A stretch of 64,000 bases of DNA from assembly GCA_039707655.1 (NCBI GenBank), contig CM077672.1, positions 196,578,537 to 196,642,536 of the forward strand, read 5' to 3'. Both the position numbers and the translations under genes were made by a program. Each line of letters begins with the position of its first letter. Position 1 is the stretch's first letter. Under the pieces are notes generated by a model. It did not search any database and was not told the origin of the DNA. It worked only from the letters and a program-made list of their open reading frames with translations. Origin of the DNA: Elymus sibiricus. Taxonomy: Eukaryota > Streptophyta > Magnoliopsida > Poales > Poaceae. Positions 1 to 11,327 of the stretch are shown in pieces.

Positions 1-568
1 GGCCCTTCTCTCTATTCTGGCATTTCTACAGTTCAGTCCACTGATACAGCCTTTCCTTGATACCAATGCATACATAGAATAGATCTGATGTAAGTCTTGC
101 GAGTACTTTGGATGAGTACTCACGGTTGCTTTGCTTCCCCTTTTCCCCATACCCGAATGATGCGACCAGATGACGGAGCCCAGGAGCCAGCTGCCCTAGC
201 CGACGACTACTACTACCCCTCTGGTGGAGAGTACTACTACGTGGAGACCGCCGACGACCAGGAGTAGATAGGAGGCACCCAGACAGGAGGCCTGCGCCTT
301 TCGATCTTTGTTGTTGTTTTGCCCCGCCTTCTTAAGGCTTATCTGTTTTACTTTTATGTCTGTACTCAGATATCTAATGCTTCCGCTAATGCTTGTATGA
401 CTCAAGGTTATGTATTCGAGCCCTCGAGGCCCCTGGCTTGTAATATAAAGCTTGTATAACTTTTATTTGTGTTTAGAGTTGTGTTGTGATATCTTCAAGT
501 GAGTCCTTAGGCTTGATCGTGTGCATTTGCGTGTATGATTAGTGCACGATTAAGTCGGGGGCGTCACA
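1..568. repeat. Fragment of a Gypsy-type LTR retrotransposon end
   Basis: No full gene is present. The stretch ends with GGGGGCGTCACA, the kind of CA terminus seen at the 3' end of grass Gypsy LTRs. At about 200-267 (+) a short frame rich in Asp and Tyr ends in TAG and looks like the C-terminal scrap of a retroelement polyprotein. The left part runs off the window, so neither the partner LTR nor a target duplication can be seen. Family not assigned. Confidence 0.45.
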
Positions 569-639
569 GGGTCCTTCACTCGGATCGTTCGACTAGATTT
601 CTTCACTCGGACGGCAATCTTTCACTCGGATTTCCCGAC

Positions 640-1260
640 TAAAAATTCAGCATGATCTTGTTCTGCCTCTCTAGGTCGCATACGACTTCGGATTGAAACG
701 ACTTATATATGAAAATCGATCGGCTCGACGAGACGAAACCTTTTCGTGTTGGACATATTTCGATTCGAGGCCATCTTGAGAGCCGAATCACTCACGCATT
801 GCATCAGAGACCCATCAACATGTGTCTGGTGTCAGGCGTAATATCTTGATCTCTGGTTAGACCGGACTGTTGACTGTCACTTCTGCATACAAACTCGTAT
901 TGAGAAGATTTATATATTAAAATCGATCAATTGGACGAGACGAAGACAATCCGTGTAGAGCACTCCTTCATCTGAGGTCGTCTTGGAGGCGTAATCGGCC
1001 GAACAGCACTCGGAACACAAAATCTTGACACTTCGAGCGTCGTTTCGGCCCTTGATATGAGATTGGATGGCAATGACCCCAACAGCAAAGTTCCTTATTA
1101 TAATGATACGGAACTTTGTTATGTTGAGAACTTTTCCATACGAAGCCATCTTAATTAAGTTTTTGACCATGCCAAAATCTGGTGTCAACATCTGCCACCG
1201 GAGAACGTGTTCCATGGACAATCGTCGTCAACTGGCGAAGTTTGCTTGGCATTTAAGCCG
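640..1260. repeat. Degenerate LTR-type sequence holding two diverged tandem copies
   Basis: Two blocks of about 100 bp share the order TATATNAAAATCGATC, GACGAGACGAA and a GGCCATCTTGAG/GGTCGTCTTGGAG segment, at roughly 690-790 and 900-1000. They are diverged tandem copies inside a non-coding repeat. The flanks contain CTTCACTCGGA-type phrases common in Triticeae Gypsy LTRs. Small reading frames on both strands show no recognisable domain and I do not call them genes. Confidence 0.4.
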
Positions 1261-1689
1261 GATGTTGCTGGTGTGAGAAATGTTCAGATCCTGGGGAACA
1301 AAGCAACGAGATCATTTAGGGTCGTGTATGATCTCTAGGCCATGTATTTTTGTTTTTCAACCTGGTGCATGTTGATGGGAGAGACTCATCTGTATCACAC
1401 ACAAGCAAGGTATTGCTATCCTAGTACTCTAGTAGTAACACTAATAGATTGAAGCTACTCTTTGGTGCTAATTTCAATAACTGCCCATTATAGAGTTGTG
1501 TGTTTCTTCAATACGGACACATGATGTTTGATAAACTTAAGATGGTTGTCTGGATATATTATATTATTAATACCTCATCTGATATTTTTACTTTAAGATG
1601 ATGAAATTATAGAGCTCATATTTTTATTTGTAAAGCACTTAATCAGTCTTTTATTCTGCTGATGCACTAAACCTATGTAGTGCGCACCA

Positions 1690-3078
1690 AATCTGTTCAA
1701 AATACTTGAAGTCAAACTTCTTTAAGTTTGACAATGCATATAAAAAATGTATGTTTATAGAATATAAACATATACTTTGTGATTAATCTAATGAAACTAC
1801 ATAACCATATCTCCCCCCCCCCGCGTCGCCTCCCCGAGCGAGGCGACCGGGGGCTCCCCTCCCTCCCTCTAGCGCTCTCCCCTCGCCCTCCCCTCCTCCC
1901 GCCGCCGCCGGCGGGCGCCCCGGGCCTTGCCCGCGTGGTGCTGGCGGTGGCGGGCCTGACTTTCCCCGCGCACGGCGCTTCGGCTCGGGCGGTGGCGGCT
2001 GGCGGCGGTGCTGCTTGGCCGGCGGCGGTGTGGCCCGGTGGCGGCGTCCCAGCGGGCTACGGGTGCTCTTGACGTGGCGGCATGGCCGTTGGCTGTGGGG
2101 CGGCGCGGTGGCGCTAGTGGCTGGCGGCGCCCGCTCGGCCCAGATCTGGGCCCTTTTGGGCCCCATCTGGGATGGGGCGGTCCGGCGGCTCGGCGCGCGG
2201 CGGGCTACTCCCTGGTGGCGGCGGTGAGGCGTCGGCGGTCTGCGGGCGGTGAAGACTTCGTCGGTTGGCGTGCTGCAGCGTGGCGACAGGGACCGTCCGG
2301 GCCGTCGGGGCCTGGCAGGTCCCTATCGCCACGTCCGATCGGCTCCGCGAGGGCGGTGGAGGTTGTTCCCTCCCGCCGGTCGAGTGGTGGTTGCCCCCGT
2401 GGCCGTTGTCCCCTTTCCCTCCCTCCAGGTCTCGTGTTGGCGGCCCTAGTGAGACGGCGATGTTGGTTCGGTGATCGTGGTGGCACAGGCTGGTGGGCGG
2501 CAGATTGGGTGGTGCATTACGGAGCGTCCGGGGTGGTGGTGGCTATTTTGGGTCGGGAGAAATCCCTGGCGGCTCGTCCGGCACTGACGCGGTGACGCCT
2601 GCGAGCGCCGCCGGACCTTCCTGAAGGGCGTCGGGTATACCCCTTCCCCACTGCCCTCCGCGTACCGGGGGAAACCCTAGGACTTGTTCGGGCAACAGCG
2701 GCGGCGTCGTCGCATTCCTTCTTGAAGGTGTTGCTTGGTACGCGACGCTTCGGAATGCTAGGAACGTGGTGGTACTTCTCCGGAGGGTGCAGCGGTCGCC
2801 GGTCTACTTCACTTCGTTGATCTGCCGGTGTCGGCATTTGTTTCTCTTTCCTTTCTCTTGTTTTTTCCTTTTGGCTTGTCTGTGCTGCGGCCCCAGCGAG
2901 CTGGATGTATCGGATGGTTGCTTTATAATATAAAGCGGGGGGAAACCCTTTATCGTCATCTAATGAAACTAATTTTGTGTTGTAGATGTTGGTATTTTTT
3001 TGATATACTTGGTCAAACTTAAAGATGTCTACTTATAACTAATCTAAAACCTCAAGTATTTTGAAACGGAGGGAGTAT
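1690..3078. mobile_element. Stowaway-like MITE, split by a later insertion
   Basis: The right end reads ACCTCAAGTATTTTGAAACGGAGGGAGTA, the classic Triticeae Stowaway (Tc1/Mariner) terminus. The left end near 1695-1715 (TGTTCAAAATACTTGAAGT) is its degenerate inverted partner. Removing the 1800-2957 insertion leaves a MITE of roughly 230 bp. The outermost left bases have decayed, so the TA duplication cannot be confirmed. Confidence 0.65.
1800..2957 (+). mobile_element. GC-rich retroposon (LINE-like tail) with 14-bp target duplication
   Basis: The segment is flanked by perfect copies of ATCTAATGAAACTA at 1786-1799 and 2958-2971, a length typical of target-primed non-LTR insertion. The body is strongly GC-rich with overlapping frames on both strands and no protein domain I recognise. 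It ends with TATAATATAAAGCGGGG followed by GAAACCC, a sequence type I associate with 3' ends of Triticeae LINE-like elements. It is probably a 5'-truncated or non-autonomous LINE relative. The family call is inference. Confidence 0.6.
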
Positions 3079-4171
3079 AGTTTTTTTCCCTTCTATATAG
3101 AAAACAGCCCCAGCGAGCTATTTATTTCTGAAGATATTAACATCGTTAGCTTGTGCTTCAGCACTGACAGTAATGCATGATTTGGATTATTACGAAATGC
3201 AGCCGATGATCATAGATGATGTACTGAATACGTCTCTCTTTGCCTGTCCTGTTAAAATACCCTTAGTCAATTTTCAGTAACAACAAAAGGGCCTTGTAAT
3301 CTTCTCCCATGTCCATTCCTGTCTGGAGAAACAAAAGTCAGCATTGTAGGGTACAAAAGAACAAATGGCAAAAGGGAAAAGCCAAATTGCAATATCCTAT
3401 CTTTTGCAAGTTCAGACAAATCTCAAGTATTAGCTTCCTCTAGTCTAGGTTCAGGAGTATCTGAAAGTGACGTTGTTTGTGCTGTGAAGTGTGAAGTGGT
3501 AGAAAAATGAAATAAGAGGGCAATCAAAGCATATACGAAGTTTGCACATGCCATTAAAGTACTAATTTTACCTTTTTTCCGGGAAAAAGTGTCCTTTTAC
3601 TGTATAACTAATTTACTAGTTTGTTCGGGAGAAAATTAATTTACTGATTACACATGACATTTTCGTTGACTGTGCTTGTCTATTTCTGAAATATAATCTC
3701 ATTTAAATGCATTTAAAATGTGAGAACTTATGTCTATCTTTATTCAAGTATTTATTGCCCCCTTTTTTACTGCATTTTTTACTGTACTTGTCCTCTTTGT
3801 CCAATAGGCTACTGAAAACCCGGTAAACATTTTCATGCTAAGCCCCACTATTTTTTCATCAATGAACTCTAAACTGCCTGAACGAGCTCATCTTCAACTC
3901 GATCGCAACAAATGTTATCTAAACAAGTGTCTATAACATTCTCAAAAAAAAAAGTGTCTATAACAAAACCTTTTTTCTTCTTTAGCAACCACCCCCTCCC
4001 CCCACCCCCCTAAAGGTTCGAAACGGTCTCAACTAGTGGGTGGTGAATAGGATACTATGGATTTTTAAGATTTTCTTAAAAAAATGGATAGCGGATAAAA
4101 TAAATTTTTTTAGATATGCCATCTATTGTGAGACATGTAAGCTAACAACAAGGTAAGCAAGAGCAACAAGC
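3079..4171. other. Non-coding stretch, nothing recognised
   Basis: AT-rich anonymous sequence with poly-C and poly-A runs and a short duplicated phrase GTGTCTATAAC around 3932 and 3954. I find no conserved frame, RNA gene or mobile-element terminus. Confidence 0.5.
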
Positions 4172-4174
4172 TAA

Positions 4175-4649
4175 GGGCATCTCCAAAGCGGACCCTCAAA
4201 CCTCCACTATATGTCTGGACCGCAGTGTCCGAACCGCTTTTGCCATCCAATGGAGATCCCTATATGTCCGCTTAGCAGTCCGGATGACGGATTCCGGTAT
4301 CCTAGCAACAAACGTGGTTGGGGGGGGAGGGGGGAGGGCTTTGCGGGAGTCCGGACATGCACTTGACTAACACAAAGCCTCCGTGTGGTCCTCCTCTCTT
4401 TTCTCTCTCTTCACATACATGGTCTCTCTCTCTCCTCCCAACCGGACACAACACCACAATATCCCACCAAAAGCAACCGCATGCATGGTCCCCCTCTTAT
4501 CTCTCTCCTCCCAACCGGACGAATAAAGATTAATTTGTATTTGTGAATAGCGTTGGATGGCTCTCTCCCACATCATGTCCGCGGACCACGTCCAGACATA
4601 AAAATGGACATTTGCGGTGTCCATTTGCGGGTCAGCATTGGAGATGCCC
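4175..4649. mobile_element. Tourist-like MITE (PIF/Harbinger) with TAA duplication
   Basis: Terminal inverted repeats GGGCATCTCCAA (left) and TTGGAGATGCCC (right) are flanked by TAA on both sides (4172-4174 and 4650-4652). The inner sequences are also inverted: GACCCTCAAA near the left end against TTTGCGGGTC near the right. The 475-bp element has no transposase. A 3-bp TAA duplication and short TIRs are characteristic of Tourist/PIF-Harbinger MITEs. Confidence 0.8.
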
Positions 4650-4652
4650 TAA

Positions 4653-5798
4653 GAAGCAAACACAACACAAAGTAAAAGGTGTGGACAGAATTAGCCACAA
4701 GTTGGAGAAGATGGTGTATCCCAAATTTCACACTCTTTGAGAGTGATAATCTCCATTGAAGGTGTGTGAGTGCCAAGGCTTCCCAAACACAACATATGCC
4801 TCACCATATTCTCCCTTTGAGCCAACCCTGACGGATGAACCTCAAACCACTCGTGGTTGGTCTTAAGGTGTCTTAAGGTGACCACCGAACCTTTACAAAA
4901 AAATTGTAGCACACACAAGGAAGCTTCTAGAAAGACTCCAATTGTCTAGGAATCCCCCAACAACTTCAACAGTAACAATATCCACCTAGGATTAAAGGGG
5001 GATTTTTCTTGTCATTCGTGAAAGTGTAGATCGAGGTCCCACCCTCCCCCCCCCCCCACAAAGCTTGGGAAGATTGGCTGGCTAGGGAGAGAGATCTCCA
5101 AGAATTGAGCTTCGAATCAGTGGAGGCCAGACAAATGGAGTCGTCATCTTCCTCGTGGGGAAGGAGGCCTTTCATAGATGGCCCTCAAATCCAACATTTA
5201 TGTGCAGATTTTGCGTGCCCTAGAGGGTTCGGGTCTTAGAGGTTCCTAGCAGCCTCCAAACAGGCTTCAGGATCAACAGAAACATTGCAAAAGAGTTGCA
5301 ATATTTTTGTCGAGCCTGGAGGCTAGACAGAGGTAGGCCAGAGGGTTCGCGGCCTCCGAACAGGCTTCGGGGTCAATAGAAATATTGCAATTGATTGCAA
5401 TCATTCTGTTGCATTTGGAGCCTGGGTTGGAGGGTCCGGGCAGCCCCGAAGATTTCGGGGTAGCTAGAAATAGAACATAATAGGGATTTTCACATGGATT
5501 CTCTCTCCCATGGGGAGTTTTGTGGGTGCATATGGGATTGCGTACGTGAGTTGATTCCCACCATATCTTCACAGCGTACCCCCTTTTATAGTAGCTTTCC
5601 CTATTGGCTCAAGTAAAAGAAAATAGATAAGATAATGCCTCTTTTTTGGGGGTGGAGGGGGGAAGGTCTCCACCCATGTATAATTGTCTTCGAATATGCT
5701 ACAACATTGTTTACATACTCAAGCACATGGATAGATCACTGATCCTGTTTTCGTTAACACCAAAACCAATTAGGGCAAATATCCCCCCCCCCACAACC

Positions 5799-5859
<61 letters not shown>

Positions 5860-6480
5860 TTTACTCTGGAGGCCTCACGGCACAACGTAACTCTTTCCAT
5901 AAGAATTCCTTTCGTGGATTTAACAAAGCTCCTCAGTCTCTTCCAAGAGATCACCGACACAAGGAGTAAAAGTCCTACCGCCCAAGTGTGTCTAAAATCA
6001 CCCTTGGGAATGTGCACCACGAGCGGCGGCAAACACCCATGACGTTGTAGGGCATCAAGTCCGCCCTCGCAGCCTAGAGTGAGCGTTGACCATAGCAAAT
6101 CCGGTGTGCCAGTGGGAGATCTATGTGTGAGCAGCGGTGCTCATTGTGCTATCCTAGATATTGCCATCGCGACAAGTTTAAAGATTAGAGATGTGTATGA
6201 GACGAGATATATTTGTGTGGTTCCATGGCAACGCATAAAGTAACAAGTATCTACAAAATAGACTAACCTCGTGTTGAATTTCCTCATAACATTTTAATGA
6301 ATTGAACAATTCATTAGCAATTTAATAGGAATCATCAACGTTTTCATTTGTTCCAGAGGGTTACACTTGTATGACCAGTTTTGTTGTTGAGAAGAAAAAA
6401 AACTCACAATATGACCTATGCAATCGACACACCTTTCATCCTATGTATCATGTTAAAAACACAGGGATTGTCTTTAGCTT
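4653..6480. other. Non-coding interval with a tandem duplication
   Basis: No gene is supported. Around 5240-5420 two adjacent imperfect copies of about 90-100 bp occur. Each holds GCCTCCRAACAGGCTTC, then GGNTCAANAGAAA and an AT-rich TTGCAAT block, then GAGCCTG. The TTTTATA context near 5583 could be a promoter relic but nothing coding follows. Long C runs (5047-5059) and a CA microsatellite also lie here. The interval resembles decayed LTR DNA but has no visible boundary. Confidence 0.4.
5801..5858. repeat. (CA)29 microsatellite
   Basis: An uninterrupted run of 29 CA dinucleotides, preceded by a short C tract. The His-Thr peptide frame over it is an artefact. Confidence 0.97.
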
Positions 6481-6489
6481 TTCCTCGCC

Positions 6490-6936
6490 TATCCCTTTGC
6501 CTCCCGGGAAAACTCTCCCCTCTAGGCTTCGTCGGCTAGCCCGTGGATTCATCTCCCCTCTGCTTGCCGCTCCAGCACCCAGTGGTGGAGAGGGGGGTCC
6601 TGGTGCCTCCTCTTCGGTTAGTAGTTTAGGTTAGGGTTATTTAGTCTTCGCACGTGTGTCCCTCGGACGGATGGTGACACTTCTTCTTCAAGTTTGTCTT
6701 CCCGGCTCTAATCCTCCGCGAGTACGTCCATCTGGACGTAGTCGATGGAGTTCCGTCTTAGATTCATGTCATCTCCTTGTTATGGGGAGGTTAGGGTTTC
6801 TTGTTATGTTGCGAGATATGGTGTCACGTGCTTTAGATCTATTCAAGGCTTCAATAACGGCGATGACTGCGGATTCAGGGCGCTAGTCCTTAGGACACAT
6901 GCACGAAGACCTCCTGGTTGTCATTGACAAGGTTAA
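6490..6936 (+). repeat. Retroposon-like host sequence, left half, interrupted by the PIF element
   Basis: A GC-rich block without a conserved frame. It resumes at 10828 after the PIF/Harbinger insertion and ends near 10990 with an A-rich tail (TTTAAAATAAAAAAAACAGG). The A-tail and untranslated-leader look suggest a truncated non-LTR retroposon in plus orientation. No target duplication was found, so this is tentative. Confidence 0.35.
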
Positions 6937-7356
6937 GGCTGTGTTTGGTTGAGCTGCGGATTCTGTAAAAGCTGTTGTGAGCTGTGAGCTGTGAAAAAGC
7001 TGCTGTGAACTTTCAGCTGTGGAAAAGCTGGAAGCTGTTTGGCTGAAATAGCTGTGAAACTGTAGATTTGACTGTGAATTGTCTGTAATGACCCTGGGCA
7101 ATGAGGCAATATCTTTATGTGCAACTTGATCTTAAATTAGTGATATGTACATTGGTAGGCAAAAAAACGACCGTTTTGCAAAGGAAAATTATGACAATTT
7201 TAGATGATTCACAGCTAACACATACGAATTCAACCATTGTACTTTCATGTTGCATATTACATATAAATAGATATTGACCCCATAATAATATTACAAAAGG
7301 CATGCACCATACAATATACATATGGTTCACATGATGACCTCCATCAAGATAGCAAC

Positions 7357-8651
7357 CTATGTTGCTATCGCAAGACAAGCATCGGCTATCCTACTACGAA
7401 TAGTATCCATGGTACCTTTGTTCTCCTCCTCTTCAACGGGATCCGCTTGTGTTGGTGCTACTTCCCGTCGTAGCACTGGAGGTACATACTCATCATCGGC
7501 ATCACATTTATCAAAAACTTTATCACTCAACTTGCTATCACGAATGAAGTTGTGCAATGCCATGCAAGCAATGATATTATGCTTTTGCGTACGAGGAGAG
7601 AAACTTGGGACCCCTTTCAATATGCGCCATTTCTGCTTGAGCACCCCAAAAGCACGCTCAACGACATTGCGAAGGGACGAATGTGAAAAGTTGAACAACT
7701 CATACTTCCCTTGAGGTGGACGGTGACGACGAAGACGAAATTCTGGTAGATGGTACGTACTCCCCTTAAAAGGAGCAAGATATCATGTTCGGTTTGCATA
7801 CCCAGAGTCCACAAGATAGTATTTCCCTGAAAATGAACACCAAATCACCAAGTGAGCATCTCACATAAGAATATAATGAATGATGACATGTGTTGTTATG
7901 TTATACCTTTGGGGGCTACAGGAAATGAAGAGAAGTGTGCTAATGCATGATTCAGGATCCTTGAGTCATGAGCAGAGCCCGGCCAACCCGCAACCACAAA
8001 GGTAAACCTCATGTCAAAGTCACATATTGCAAGCACATTCTGAGATGTAAAACCATGCCGACATCTATGGTTAACCACATCATCTGCAGGCACTGTCACT
8101 GGTACATGTGATCCATCTATGGCACCAATAGCGCCTTTGAAATGAGGCCAGAAACGTTCTTCTCTAATCTTTTCATGCTCATCGCTAAATGTAGGATCTC
8201 TTGGTTTGATGATATCTTTTGCTAACTTGCGCAAACATAACAAAACTTCCTTAAACTTTGTGTGAACTGTCCAAAGCGATCGTACAAAACGGTTTTCGGC
8301 TTGAGCAAATGATTGAGGGCCTCCAACAATCCATAAGAACATGGCCAGTGACTCAATTGATGAAACATTACTAGTTGACGTCAAACCATATGTAGAAACA
8401 AGCAAATCATGGAGTGCCATGAAAACTTCCGGATTCATCCGAAACATTTTATAGAAGTATCTGGGCCGACCATAACACTCCATGACCCATTCTAGTCCAG
8501 TTTGCTTAGCATCTCTGTATGTTTTGTTCAAGTATCGCTGAACATAGAGGTTACCTAGGTTTCCCATGATAGCAGCCTGCTTTGCAAGTTCAGCAAGAAG
8601 TTTCATTCCCTCTTGTCCCTTTCTGGCCACTTCTTCCATCCTTGCATCCAT
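7357..8651 (-). pseudogene. PIF/Harbinger DDE transposase (two exons, one nonsense codon)
   Basis: This is the nuclease that would cut and paste the surrounding element. Exon 1 is 8651-7907 and exon 2 is 7826-7357. They are joined by an 80-bp GT-AG intron inside a glycine codon (PK-G-KYYLVDSG). Motifs seen: GAIDGSH (first Asp), AGWPGSAHDSRIL (second Asp) and, in exon 2, VERAFGVLKQKWRIL (catalytic Glu). These match the plant DDE_4/PIF family. An in-frame TGA at 7785-7783 falls after SGYANRT where the family usually has Gly, so a single GGA-to-TGA change would explain it. Exon 1 begins at an ATG directly after a TGTGTAG acceptor-like sequence, so an upstream exon is possible. The rest of the frame is intact to the stop at 7357. 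Confidence 0.85.
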
Positions 8652-8689
8652 CTACACAAAAATATAATAATGTTAACACATTCATCGTC

Positions 8690-8935
8690 AACAATATAGA
8701 AAAATATTTGTCACAACATAGATATGGCTCAACAACAAAAGCAAATATTCTCACAACATAATCATATTTGAACATTCAAAACATATATAGTTAACAACAC
8801 AAGCAAATATGATTGATATAAGCAAATAAGGTTCACAACAGAAGCAAATAAGGTTCACAACATAAGCAAATAAGGTTCTACAATGGAAGCAAATGTAGTT
8901 CTACAACATGAGAAAATATGGTTCACAACACGTGC
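8690..8935. repeat. Short tandem repeat in the interval between transposon genes
   Basis: Imperfect copies of a roughly 22-bp unit containing TTCACAACA-AAGCAAATA recur here, densest at 8790-8935. They lie between the transposase exon and ORF1 of the PIF element. AT-rich and non-coding. Confidence 0.6.
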
Positions 8936-9900
8936 TTCAACATCTCCTTCTCATGCTCCCTCTCCAGAAAATCAAACCTCCCTTCTTTTGTTTCAAGAAC
9001 ATTGAAGATTTCCCTAAACTCAGGCTTCACTATAAGAGTGAGGGTTGTGTGCATGAGAGCAGTTTTTTCTTTCACACCACAATCTTTCACCAACTTCATG
9101 ACCTCCGAAATGGTAGGGACAAGGTTGGTTGCAGGAGGAGCTAATGATGCTTGAACAGTAGAGGTTATCTTCTCCACTCCACTTTCTATCTTCTCGCATG
9201 TCTGCTTGTACAATCGTAAGAAAGGACTCTTCTCTTCCTTCTCCTCATTTTTGATTGAAGGTTGCTTGCGCTTCTTGCTTGTTTTTGGTTTCTTCAAAGA
9301 TGCCAACTTCATTTCATCACTATCATCGGGTTTCTCCAAAAGAGCCGCATTATCATCACTTGATTCTTCAGAGGATATATCTCCAGCACAAGAAGCACTA
9401 GCCCCTGTGACATGTACTTTGTCAAAAATGACGTGTAAATCTTCAAGATGCTTTGGTCCCTGCTGTTTGAACTTCAAATGATTGCATTTCTTTCATGTGC
9501 TCTCCTGGCATCTCTGAAAAAGAATATACAAATTAGGTATTGCAATCATTCAAAAGCATGCCAAATAAAAAAGTTGCTACATACACGTACCACAACATGT
9601 TCATCCCACCATTCTTGAGAGCAAACAACGGTTCTCTTTGCATCATCCCATCCAAGCCCGGTTGCTTCATTTTTCAACTCCATGAAAAAAAATATAGTCA
9701 CTTTTTATTGCATCCCATTTGTTCTTGAATTTATCCTTGGGATACTTCTTTCCCGTTCTTGCTTCCCATTTCTCCAAAACATTCTTCCAACCCTTCTTAT
9801 TTAAATAACTTATGGGCCTATTCCCATTTTCAACCTCTTCTCTGAATATTTCTATGAGTTTCTTCAGATTCGCATCATCCCACACCGCTTTTTCAGTCAT
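8923..9900 (-). pseudogene. PIF/Harbinger ORF1, Myb/SANT-like protein (frameshift and nonsense)
   Basis: PIF-type elements need a second protein with a Myb/SANT-like domain that assists the transposase, probably by DNA binding or nuclear import. Exon 1 starts at 9900 (MTEKAVWDDANLKKL) and has the trihelix-like pattern W-W-W ending NKWDAIKSDYIFF. An eight-T tract at about 9689-9696 shifts the frame. With seven Ts it would read on into a WDDA..EWWDEH motif typical of the family. An intron follows, then exon 2 with KKCNHLKFKQQGPKHLEDL. This is interrupted by a TGA at 9495-9493. The tail (about 9420 to 8923) has an acidic Ser-rich stretch, a KKPKTSKKRKQ basic cluster that could be a nuclear signal, and a helical C-terminus. 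It lies upstream of the transposase, the usual order. Confidence 0.8.
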
Positions 9901-10827
9901 TCTTCAATCAAGCAAAATAATGACATAGCAATAGATCAATATATATGTTCTAGGACGGAATTACATAGCAATCTGTAGCACGCAATCATCCAATTTACAA
10001 CAAAATGCGGCAAGTATGCATGAAAAAACAGCCACTGTACAGGAACATACAACAATGTGCAGCAATACTATCAAAATTTCTTCCACTTCACATCAATATA
10101 CAAAAATTTGACAAGCAATATGCATCATCCCATCCAAATTTCATCCACTCTACATCATCAATTGACAACAATATGACAGAGCAAAAAAAATCACCATCTT
10201 TCTACTTGTACAGGGGGTGGGAGAGGGGATAGGGAGTGGGAGGAAAGGGGAGAAGCTACCTTGCAGAATGCTGGGAGGAGGTCGCGGCGGGGCGGCTGGA
10301 GGAGTCGCCGGCGGCGGGGCATGCGGCGGTGGAAGGCGGCGGCCCTTCCTGGTTCGGTGGTCCACGTGACCTGTTGAGGCGGGAGGCGGAGGGAAGAGGC
10401 CCTACGGGCTGTGGAGGAGGGAGGAGGTCGCGGCTGGGAGGCGGACGCGGGCGGCGGCGCCGGTGGCTGGGCGCGCGGCGGTGGAGGGGCCTGGGCGGCG
10501 CTGGCGGCGGCTAGGAACCCTAGCTGCCGCTCGGGTCGATTGGGGATCGAGCAGCGTCCTCCTCTCGTGCGGGCTGGGTTTGACCACCGCTCGGGGCAAC
10601 AGAACGAATCGTTTTCCACTTACGATTGGCAAAGGTGGGTAAATACTTTGAAACTCTCAGGGGACAGCTAAAAGTGCATCGTTGAAGTTGGGGGTTCACC
10701 TGCTTCGAAAAATACACTACGGGGAAGCTGTAACTTTTACAGATTCTGCTTCTCTTTTTACCCCTTTGGTTAGCTTATAGCTTCCAAAAGCCAGAAGTTG
10801 GCTGTAAAAGTCCAACCAAACACAGCC

Positions 10828-11318
10828 TAAGCCGGCTTCGACAGGGAGCGCTCGTTCTGGCGGTAACGGTCGTTCGGTGGTTTCAAAATCTCGACGTAGG
10901 TTTTATTATGTTTGAGGTGCTTTGTACTTCCGGTGAATAGATCTAGATCCTAGGAGAAAAGAAGAGATTGTTTAAAATAAAAAAAACAGGAGCGGCAGAT
11001 TTATGACAAAATTTTAAGCCAACAGACGCTATCGAAAACAGTCACACAGTTTGTTTGGTTGTGTAGGGCGCAGTTGCAGGGACGTAACCTGAAACAGAAT
11101 GGTTTGATCACAAGCTTGTCTTGTACCTTGCGACCCAAACCTCGGGGATGAATTCCAAGAGAATAATCTCAATCTTCTCAGTTACTCCACCGAGATGCGG
11201 ACAAAGATGGCATTGCGCGTGCCGCAGATGCGTCCAGCCTTGGAGAGACCCGAGGGATTAAAGCCGCTGACACAAGAGACAAGCTCACCACATCGGAAGG
11301 TATGAACTCGAGGCCTCG
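10828..11318 (+). other. Right half of the interrupted retroposon, then probable SCL3-like 5' flank/UTR
   Basis: After the PIF element the earlier sequence resumes (GCCGGCTTCGACAGGG) and runs to an A-rich tail near 10990. From about 11000 the DNA is unique-looking. It contains GGAAG|GTATGA at 11295-11304, a good plant splice donor, only 20 bp before the MULE target site. I read this as the likely 5' untranslated region of the GRAS gene that resumes at 19258. No TATA box was confidently placed. Confidence 0.4.
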
Positions 11319-11327
11319 CCATTTTTG

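Larger units (their letters stand above)
6937..10827 (-). mobile_element. PIF/Harbinger DNA transposon, both ends present
   Basis: Fifteen-base perfect inverted repeats GGCTGTGTTTGGTTG start and end the 3891-bp element, flanked by TAA at 6934-6936 and 10828-10830. The left subterminal region (6950-7060) is crowded with AGCTG/AGCTGTG motifs. The element carries the two expected genes on the minus strand: a Myb/SANT-like ORF1 (9900 to 8923) and a DDE transposase (8651 to 7357). Each has a small number of disabling lesions, so the copy looks recently dead. Its GC-rich 10200-10600 region is the upstream end for both genes and probably held the promoter. Confidence 0.9.

Noticed and set aside
1779..2837. 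Overlapping GC-rich frames on both strands
   Set aside because: Proline/arginine/glycine-rich products in several frames with no domain. They are explained by base composition of the retroposon.
5646..6098. Frames with long His-Thr or Val-Cys runs
   Set aside because: They are translations of the (CA)29 microsatellite.
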